Both the position numbers and the translations under genes were made by a program. Of a stretch of 10,189 bases of DNA, positions 5,538 to 10,189 are shown piece by piece. The notes beneath the pieces were generated by a model. It was not told the origin of the DNA and made no database searches. It saw only the letters and a program-made list of their open reading frames with translations. Where the stretch lies: NCBI GenBank assembly GCA_023428915.1, contig JAEYWL010000088.1, forward strand, positions 1 to 10,189, in the 5' to 3' direction. Each line of letters starts with the position of its first letter. Positions within the stretch are counted from its first letter, which is position 1. Source of the stretch: Verrucomicrobiota bacterium (GTDB taxonomy: Bacteria; Chlamydiota; Chlamydiia; Chlamydiales; JAEYWL01).

Positions 5538-6857
5538 ATGAAAGATCCAAAAACTTTTTATGTCCGCACTTATGGCTGCCAGATGAATGAACTGGATACG
5601 GAAATCATGGTGGGTGCGCTGGAAAAAAGAGGCATGAATAAAATTGAAAATGAAGAAGACGCAGATCTGCTCATTTTTAATACTTGTTCCATCCGGGATC
5701 TTGCAGAAAGAAAGGTGATGGGCAAACTTGGCCGTCTAGGCCGTACGCGTACACGAGAGGCTATTATTGGCGTAACAGGCTGCATGGCGAATGCCAAAAA
5801 AGATTCACTATTTCACAAGCTGCCTCATATTGATTTTGTGCTTGGCACTAATAATATCCATGAATTGAATCATGTTTTGGACGAAGTGATTGCAGGCCGT
5901 ACACAGCAAATCCGCACTGATGAGCAATTTACTTTTGAGCTGGATTACATTGGCGCTAAACGGGAAAGCAGTTTAAAAGCATTTGTTTCTATCAGCCGCG
6001 GTTGTGATAAGTATTGCACCTACTGTGTAGTGCCTTATACGCGAGGCCCTGAGGTCTCCAGGACTCCTGAAAGTATTGCAGAAGAATGCCGCCATCTTGC
6101 AGAGCAGGGGTATAAAGAAGTTACATTGCTTGGTCAAAACGTAAATAGCTATGGAAAAGACCATCCTGAATGGAACTGCCTCTTTCACGATCTGCTATAT
6201 AAACTCGATGGCATTCCAGGGCTGGAAAGGGTGCGCTTTATGACGAGCCATCCGGTAGATATAACAAAAGAGCTGATGGAAGCCATCAGAGACCTTAAAT
6301 CAGCTTGTGAATTCGTACATTTTCCGCTTCAGGCTGGTTCAAACAGAATTTTGAAAAAAATGCATCGCATCTATACCCTTGAGCAGTATCTTGAAAAAGT
6401 GCAAATGCTGCGTGAAATAGTGCCTAATGTGGCTCTAGGGACGGATATTATTGTGGGCTTCCCTACAGAAACAGAAGAGGAATTCCAGCAAACCTATGAG
6501 ATGTTGAAACAGATAAACTACTCGGTTGCCTTTATCTTTGCTTACAGCCAAAGAAAGGGCACCCCGGCAATGCGCTGGAAAGACGATATCTCCGAAGAGG
6601 TTAAGCAGGACAGGCTCCAGCGCTTAATGCAACTGCAAGATGAATTAACAGCTGTTCAAAGACATGAGCTGATCGGCTGTGAAATGGAAATCTTGGTAGA
6701 GAGGCGCAACTACAGAGATAGCGAATTTTTAAAAGGGCGTTCTCGTTGTTGGCGCAAAGTATTAATACCAGGAGATGATAGCTTAATAGGTACCCTGCAG
6801 AGAGTAAAAATTCACGGGTATCAGCATCAAACTCTTCTGGGATCGCTGATCACTTAA
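5538..6857 (+). CDS. miaB: tRNA-2-methylthio-N6-dimethylallyladenosine synthase (MiaB)
   Basis: MiaB is a radical SAM methylthiotransferase that turns i6A37 into ms2i6A37 in tRNAs reading UNN codons. From the ATG at 5538 it has 439 residues. The N-terminal cluster-binding domain (about 6-125) has Cys14 in TYGCQMNE, Cys50 in FNTCSIRD and Cys82 in TGCMAN. The radical SAM domain (about 145-370) has Cys156, Cys160 and Cys163 in RGCDKYCTYCVVPYTRG, the exact MiaB signature. A C-terminal TRAM domain (about 375-437) binds tRNA. Both iron-sulphur clusters therefore have all their ligands. An in-frame TTG at 5454 would add 28 hydrophobic residues, but it lies upstream of the promoter and outside family limits. 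Its substrate is made by MiaA, encoded at the right end of the window. RimO is the nearest alternative, but the CVVPYTRG motif favours MiaB. Confidence 0.95.
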   Translation: MKDPKTFYVRTYGCQMNELDTEIMVGALEKRGMNKIENEEDADLLIFNTCSIRDLAERKVMGKLGRLGRTRTREAIIGVTGCMANAKKDSLFHKLPHIDFVLGTNNIHELNHVLDEVIAGRTQQIRTDEQFTFELDYIGAKRESSLKAFVSISRGCDKYCTYCVVPYTRGPEVSRTPESIAEECRHLAEQGYKEVTLLGQNVNSYGKDHPEWNCLFHDLLYKLDGIPGLERVRFMTSHPVDITKELMEAIRDLKSACEFVHFPLQAGSNRILKKMHRIYTLEQYLEKVQMLREIVPNVALGTDIIVGFPTETEEEFQQTYEMLKQINYSVAFIFAYSQRKGTPAMRWKDDISEEVKQDRLQRLMQLQDELTAVQRHELIGCEMEILVERRNYRDSEFLKGRSRCWRKVLIPGDDSLIGTLQRVKIHGYQHQTLLGSLIT

Positions 6858-6882
6858 AAATTCCCGGAAAGATAGAAAATCC

Positions 6883-6912
6883 TTGGCAAAAAATAAGATT
6901 TCTAACTATTAT
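6883..6912 (+). promoter_or_regulatory. Predicted promoter of rplM-rpsI
   Basis: TTGGCA (6883-6888), an 18-base spacer and TATTAT (6907-6912), with an expected start near 6919 and a leader of about 38 bases. AAAGG at 6942-6946 is the likely ribosome site of rplM. Confidence 0.5.
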
Positions 6913-6956
6913 AGCAACTTATAAAATCGCGAAAACCAATTAAAGGTTCCTAATCC

Positions 6957-7406
6957 ATGAGTCAACATAATCACGAACAAAAAACTACAATGCTTAAACC
7001 AGAAGAAGTTAAGCATGAGTGGTTTATTCTAGACGCTGCTGGGAAGACTCTCGGCCGTTTTGCTGCTGAAATCACGAAAATCTTACGCGGCAAGCATAAG
7101 CCGGCATTCACTCCACATGCAGACTGCGGTGATGGTGTTATCGTTATTAACGCTGATAAAATCGAAGTCACAGGTTCTAAAGAAGCTCAAAAAGTGTACC
7201 AATACCATACCGGCTATGTAGGCGGTTTAAGAGAAGTTCCTTACCGTGTGATGAAATCCAAAAATCCTCAATACATTATCGAACATGCAGTTAAAGGCAT
7301 GATGCCGCATTCTCGCTTGGCGAAGCAGCAGCTGCGCCGTCTTCGCGTGTATAAAGGCGAAGGACATGATCTAGCTGCACAAAAACCCACTAAAGTTAAT
7401 ATTTAA
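6957..7406 (+). CDS. rplM: 50S ribosomal protein L13
   Basis: L13 is an early-assembling protein of the large ribosomal subunit. The 149 residues include the family pattern: WFILDAAGKTLGRFAAEITKILRGKHKPAFTPHADCGDGVIVINADKIEVTG spans about 22-73, then YHTGYVGGLRE, and MLPHNRLG-like KGMMPHSRLAKQQLRRLRVYKG at 114-135. It carries about 10 extra N-terminal residues (MSQHNHEQKTT) compared with E. coli. A second in-frame ATG at residue 12 has no ribosome site, so the first ATG with AAAGG ten bases upstream is preferred. It is followed 11 bases later by rpsI, the conserved pair found in most bacteria. Confidence 0.98.
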   Translation: MSQHNHEQKTTMLKPEEVKHEWFILDAAGKTLGRFAAEITKILRGKHKPAFTPHADCGDGVIVINADKIEVTGSKEAQKVYQYHTGYVGGLREVPYRVMKSKNPQYIIEHAVKGMMPHSRLAKQQLRRLRVYKGEGHDLAAQKPTKVNI

Positions 7407-7417
7407 GGTAATTCCCT

Positions 7418-7807
7418 ATGTTGCAAGAATCTGTAGCTTCAGGAAGACGTAAAACTGCCGTAGCCGCTGTACGTCTCCGCCCAGGCACTGGTAAAATTGA
7501 TGTAAACGGCCGTACTTTTGAAGAGTACTTCCCGCTAGAAATCCAGCGCATGACTATTCTTTCTCCTTTAATGAAAACCGGAGAAACGAATAAATACGAC
7601 CTAATTATCCGCGTTAAGGGTGGTGGTGTTGAAGGACAAGTTATTGCTTCCCGTTTAGGGGTTAGCAGAGCTCTTCTCAAACAAAACGAAGAATTGAGAC
7701 AAGATCTGAAAGCAGAAGGCTTTCTAACTAGAGACCCCCGTAAGAAAGAACGCAAAAAATATGGTAGAGCAGGCGCACGCAAGCGCTTCCAGTTCTCCAA
7801 GCGTTAA
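7418..7807 (+). CDS. rpsI: 30S ribosomal protein S9
   Basis: S9 is a small-subunit protein whose C-terminal tail reaches into the decoding region and contacts P-site tRNA. The 129 residues match the family: SGRRKTAVAAVRLRPGTGKI at about 8-27, VKGGGVEGQ at about 67-75, and the basic tail KKYGRAGARKRFQFSKR, with the invariant C-terminal SKR. The intervening YGRAGARKRFQF form is close to what I recall of chlamydial S9. A weak ribosome site (AAGGT) overlaps the rplM stop codon, so the pair is likely coupled. It is the last gene of its operon. Confidence 0.98.
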   Translation: MLQESVASGRRKTAVAAVRLRPGTGKIDVNGRTFEEYFPLEIQRMTILSPLMKTGETNKYDLIIRVKGGGVEGQVIASRLGVSRALLKQNEELRQDLKAEGFLTRDPRKKERKKYGRAGARKRFQFSKR

Positions 7808-7832
7808 TTTGCAACATCTCTTGGCCGATTTC

Positions 7833-7861
7833 AAACCGCACAATATGTGCGGTTTTTTTTT
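7833..7861 (+). terminator. Rho-independent terminator of rplM-rpsI
   Basis: Perfect 10-base-pair stem AAACCGCACA (7833-7842) with TGTGCGGTTT (7846-7855), a three-base ATA loop, and nine consecutive T from 7853. It starts 26 bases after the rpsI stop codon. This is a textbook intrinsic terminator. Confidence 0.95.
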
Positions 7862-7919
7862 ATAAAATTTTAAAGATTTTTCTTGATAAGTTTCAGGTTT
7901 AAACATATGTATTTGACTA

Positions 7920-8081
7920 AACCTATATTCGGCAGTTCAAGGTGATAAAGTGATGCAAGATTTTGAGTTAGAATCGCTTCCAATAGAGGGCGATCATTCC
8001 CAAAAGGTCGCCCTCTATTGGAAGCGATTATGGCTCAAAAGATTGCGTCAATTTGTTGCCTTCAACTGCCGAATGTAGGTT
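7920..8081. mobile_element. 162-base near-perfect inverted repeat, MITE-like element
   Basis: The arms 7920-7993 and 8008-8081 are each 74 bases and align without gaps with 62 identities. The inner 22 bases (7972-7993 with 8008-8029) are perfect. The outer ends AACCTAYATTCGGCAGTT differ at one position only. The central loop is 14 bases and there is no room for a transposase. Size, terminal inverted repeats and lack of coding fit a MITE or the fused ends of an insertion sequence. No clear target duplication beyond a possible TA or TAA was found. The seven transition differences all leave G-U pairs in a plus-strand RNA, so a structural RNA role is an alternative. I do not recognise the repeat family. 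Confidence 0.65.
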
Positions 8082-8155
8082 AAAATCCCTGATTTACAAG
8101 CTTCAAAGCTCAAGTTGTTAGAGTCAGGACCGATACCTATCAAGAAGAGGCCAAT

Positions 8156-8578
8156 ATGATATCTTTAAATAAGGTGATTATTGCAGGCAGGCTTACTCGC
8201 AAGCCGGAGCTGCGTAAAACACCTAACGGCATTCCAGTTACGGATTTGCTAATTGCGCTAAATAGAGATTTTATTAATCTAACAGGTGAACGTCAGCAAG
8301 AAGTTTGTTTTGTCGATGTAGTTGTTTGGGGAAAATTAGCTGAGCTTTGTGTTCATGCTCTTGACTGTTCCTCGCTAGTATTAGTAGAAGGGCGTTTACA
8401 GCTAGATGTGTGGCATTCAAAAGCTGGGGATAAGCGTTGTAAATTACGTGTAGCGGCTGAAAAAGTGCAGTTTTTAGAAAAAAAGCACAATGGAGATAAG
8501 ACTGAAGAGCGTCAAGAAGACTATACGCATGCGTATATCTCTTCCGAAGAACTTGAGTTTAATCGAAATACTAAGTAA
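8156..8578 (+). CDS. ssb: Single-stranded DNA-binding protein (short, no acidic tip)
   Basis: SSB coats single-stranded DNA during replication and repair. Residues 1-107 are a standard bacterial OB fold: LNKVIIAGRLTRKPELRKTPNGIPV at the start, then VDVVVWGKLAE, SLVLVEGRLQLDVW and a closing KVQFLEK. The tail after about residue 108 is short, charged and ends SSEELEFNRNTK; it lacks the DDxPF-type acidic tip through which SSB normally recruits partner proteins. No frameshifted tip is visible after the stop. It may be the main SSB with an unusual tail or a second copy. AGAGG (8146-8150) lies five bases before the ATG. In C. trachomatis ssb (CT044, from memory) is not next to rsbV2 and miaA, so this neighbourhood differs. 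The rsbV gene starts 29 bases downstream, likely in one transcript. Confidence 0.92.
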   Translation: MISLNKVIIAGRLTRKPELRKTPNGIPVTDLLIALNRDFINLTGERQQEVCFVDVVVWGKLAELCVHALDCSSLVLVEGRLQLDVWHSKAGDKRCKLRVAAEKVQFLEKKHNGDKTEERQEDYTHAYISSEELEFNRNTK

Positions 8579-8607
8579 TATGTAAACCTAACACAGGATG
8601 TCACTAC

Positions 8608-8952
8608 ATGGAAGGGGCTGTTGAGCTTAAAGAAGAACTGGAAGGGGAAATTCTTTTTTTAAGGATAAAAGGCAGATTAGATGCTATTTCTTCACCTGCT
8701 GCTGAAAAGAAAATCCTAGATCTAATTACAAATGGACAGCATCACATTCTCCTCGACTTTTCAGAGGTTGATTACTTAAGTAGTGCTGGCATGCGTTTAC
8801 TATTGCGAACTTCAAAGAAATTGAAGTCGGTATCCGGCAAGTTGATTGTCTGTGCAGTATCTCCAAATGTTATGGATGTTCTCCGTATGTCTGGTTTCGA
8901 TCATGTAATAGAATTGGCTCCTAGCAAGGAAGAGGCTCTAAGACTGTTCTAG
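8608..8952 (+). CDS. rsbV2: Anti-sigma factor antagonist, STAS domain (RsbV-like)
   Basis: This is a single STAS domain of 114 residues, as in RsbV and SpoIIAA. Such proteins bind and displace an anti-sigma kinase when unphosphorylated and are inactivated by serine phosphorylation. The key motif is DFSEVDYLSSAGMRLLL at residues 50-66; Ser58 or Ser59 corresponds to the phosphorylated serine. IKGRLDAISSP near 20-30 and VLRMSGFDHVIEL near 90-102 also fit. No kinase (RsbW) or phosphatase (RsbU) lies in the window, so the partners are elsewhere. The gene directly before miaA in C. trachomatis (CT765) is rsbV2, which supports the symbol. AGGA lies nine bases before the ATG, and miaA begins 11 bases after the stop. 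Confidence 0.9.
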   Translation: MEGAVELKEELEGEILFLRIKGRLDAISSPAAEKKILDLITNGQHHILLDFSEVDYLSSAGMRLLLRTSKKLKSVSGKLIVCAVSPNVMDVLRMSGFDHVIELAPSKEEALRLF

Positions 8953-8962
8953 AGCGGATTAA

Positions 8963-10006
8963 GTGGAATGTGAAGCAGCAATATTAGAAAAGCTCCGTCT
9001 TAAAAAAAGCCTGGGCATACCCATCGAGCAGGAGGAGCATGACCTGCACTTCCTCCCTGTCCACCCTAAACGTGTCATTGTCTTAGCTGGTCCCACTGGC
9101 TGTGGAAAATCTGCACTAGGGATGCTCTTGGCTGAAGCTATACCGGGAGAAATTGTTTCTGCGGATTCCATGCAAGTCTATCGCGGTATGGATATTGGCA
9201 CAGCAAAAGTTTCTCCAGAAGAATTAAAGAGGGTGCCCCATCATTTAATCGATATTCGCGATGTTTCCGATCCATTTAATGTCGTCGATTTTTATAGCGA
9301 AGCCCGCTTTGCAATCGAACAAATTATTAACCGCGACAATATCCCTATTGTTGTCGGCGGAGCTGGTTTTTACCTCCATTCATTGTTGTATGGTCCTCCA
9401 TGCGGCCCTCCTTCAAATCCAGAAATCCGAAAAAGTCTTGAAGCTGAAATAGAGGCGTTGGGCTCGGAGAAACTATATGACCGGCTGACAAAATTTGATC
9501 CGGATTATGCCGTAACTATTACCCCGCATGATAAACATAAAATTGTGAGGGCTTTAGAGATTATTATTATAACGGGTAAAGAGGTGAGTAAAAACCCCTG
9601 GAAACAGAAAAAACGCTTTCTTAATTATGATTTTCGCTGCTGGTTTCTCTACCGTCCAACAGTTTCCATTTATCATCGCATTGAAAAACGATGCGACAAG
9701 ATGCTTGAAGCCGGATTGCTCGAAGAAGTGGCAGAGCTGGAAGCTGCTGGCATACGCAAAAACCCAACTGCTGCTCAGGCGATTGGCTATAAACAAAGCT
9801 TAGAGTACTTGCAAACGCAGCAAACGCGCGATGAGTATAAAAGATACGTTGAGGAACTAAAAAAAGCCACTCGCCATTACGCTAAAAGACAATTTACCTG
9901 GTTCCGCCGGGAGCCGGCATTCCGTTGGCTTGATCTGGACCTGCATGACCCAGAAACAGCTGTTGATATCATAATCAGGGATTACGAAACTCTTCGCTGG
10001 TCATAG
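8963..10006 (+). CDS. miaA: tRNA dimethylallyltransferase (MiaA)
   Basis: MiaA transfers a dimethylallyl group from DMAPP to A37 of tRNAs reading UNN codons, giving i6A37, the substrate of MiaB. The P-loop GPTGCGKS is at residues 43-50, followed by the catalytic Asp68 in DSMQVYRGMDIGTAK, then PHHLIDI at 92-98, VGGAGFYL at 131-138, AIGYKQ at 273-278 and ATRHYAKRQFTWFR at 302-315. All family blocks are in order. The start is GTG at 8963. It gives 347 residues with about 36 before the P-loop region, longer than E. coli MiaA (316); no better downstream start was seen, so the true start could be later. It is the third gene of the ssb-rsbV2-miaA group and is followed by the second repeat region. 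Confidence 0.96.
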   Translation: MECEAAILEKLRLKKSLGIPIEQEEHDLHFLPVHPKRVIVLAGPTGCGKSALGMLLAEAIPGEIVSADSMQVYRGMDIGTAKVSPEELKRVPHHLIDIRDVSDPFNVVDFYSEARFAIEQIINRDNIPIVVGGAGFYLHSLLYGPPCGPPSNPEIRKSLEAEIEALGSEKLYDRLTKFDPDYAVTITPHDKHKIVRALEIIIITGKEVSKNPWKQKKRFLNYDFRCWFLYRPTVSIYHRIEKRCDKMLEAGLLEEVAELEAAGIRKNPTAAQAIGYKQSLEYLQTQQTRDEYKRYVEELKKATRHYAKRQFTWFRREPAFRWLDLDLHDPETAVDIIIRDYETLRWS

Positions 10007-10011
10007 AATAA

Positions 10012-10063
10012 AGGGACAATGGACCTTAGAGACAAGAAAATGGGTGTTTAGTCCCTTGTCCCT
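10012..10063. repeat. Imperfect inverted repeat after miaA, same repeat family (copy 2a)
   Basis: AGGGACAATGGAC (10012-10024) pairs with GTCCCTTGTCCCT (10051-10063) with one mismatch, around a 26-base loop. GAC occurs at 10015, 10022 and 10031, and GTC at 10051 and 10058, giving seven- and nine-base steps like those in the copy after sodC. It begins six bases after the miaA stop codon and may act as a terminator stem, although no T-run follows. Confidence 0.7.
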
Positions 10064-10106
10064 AAGAGACAGTTGCATAAGTCAGATTTAGCTATATCAA
10101 ATAACA

Positions 10107-10189
10107 TTATGGACCTTAACGACGCCAAAGACATTTACGACAAGCAATTGGCGCTTAGTCCATTAAGTCCATAAGGTCCATGGCGTCAT
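10107..10189. repeat. 9-base GAC/GTC repeat cluster (copy 2b, cut by window end)
   Basis: GAC recurs every nine bases at 10112, 10121, 10130 and 10139. On the other arm GTC recurs every nine bases at 10158, 10167, 10176 and 10185. ATGGACCTTA (10109-10118) pairs perfectly with TAAGGTCCAT (10172-10181); between them mainly the GAC/GTC triplets pair. It shares two 12-base words with the repeat after sodC. The right end is cut by the window. Confidence 0.8.

Larger units (their letters stand above)
7808..8155. other. 348-base gene-free region between rpsI and ssb
   Basis: From left to right it holds the rpsI terminator (7833-7861), an AT-rich stretch (7862-7919) and the large hairpin element (7920-8081). 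About 70 bases of ssb leader follow, with an AGAGG ribosome site at 8146-8150. No open reading frame of note, tRNA or convincing ssb promoter was seen. TTGATA (7883) with TATGTA (7906) upstream of the hairpin, and TAAAAT (8081) at its right end, are weak promoter candidates. If the first is used, the hairpin would be in the ssb leader. Confidence 0.8.

Noticed and set aside
7396..7906. Minus-strand open frames opposite rpsI and its terminator
   Set aside because: They are antisense to a conserved ribosomal gene and have no supporting motif.
8115..8137. Promoter TTGTTA ... GATACC before ssb
   Set aside because: The spacer is only 11 bases, too short for a sigma-70-type promoter.

Overview
The window most likely comes from a chromosome of the phylum Chlamydiae, probably an environmental (Parachlamydia-like) lineage. 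The protein sequences have a chlamydial look, most clearly the C-terminus of ribosomal protein S9. The gene pairs also match chlamydial order as I remember it: kdsB-pyrG-yqgF (CT182-CT184 in C. trachomatis, followed by zwf), rplM-rpsI (CT125-CT126) and rsbV2-miaA (CT765-CT766). Here these blocks are joined in one 10 kb stretch, together with sodC, a CgeB-like glycosyltransferase and a short ssb. The phylum assignment is inference from synteny and protein character; no database was searched.

Layout. The left half (93-4621) is on the minus strand. A promoter at 4671-4699 precedes a small basic coiled-coil protein (4229-4621) and a glycosyltransferase (3009-4217). A GC-rich hairpin and a second promoter (perfect TATAAT) then precede kdsB, pyrG and ruvX, which overlap one another and are probably translationally coupled. 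The right half is on the plus strand: sodC (4726-5316), miaB (5538-6857), the ribosomal operon rplM-rpsI (6957-7807) with a textbook terminator, then ssb, an RsbV-type anti-anti-sigma factor, and miaA (8156-10006).

How the genes work together. KdsB activates Kdo with CTP and PyrG makes CTP, so their overlap links nucleotide supply to lipopolysaccharide core synthesis. The upstream glycosyltransferase could also act on the envelope. MiaA and MiaB are successive enzymes of one tRNA pathway (i6A37, then ms2i6A37), encoded about 2 kb apart. SodC is an exported copper/zinc superoxide dismutase.

The protein genes are mostly ordinary housekeeping genes, and I see no new multi-gene system. The unusual material is non-coding. 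First, two intergenic regions (5317-5440 and 10012-10189) are built from 9-base units starting with GAC on one arm and GTC on the other, so that they form long inverted repeats. Second, a 162-base near-perfect hairpin (7920-8081) lies before ssb and looks like a miniature inverted-repeat transposable element. Smaller points are a run of eight G inside sodC, a Lys where SodC normally has its active-site Arg, an SSB without the acidic tip, and a probably leaderless kdsB transcript.
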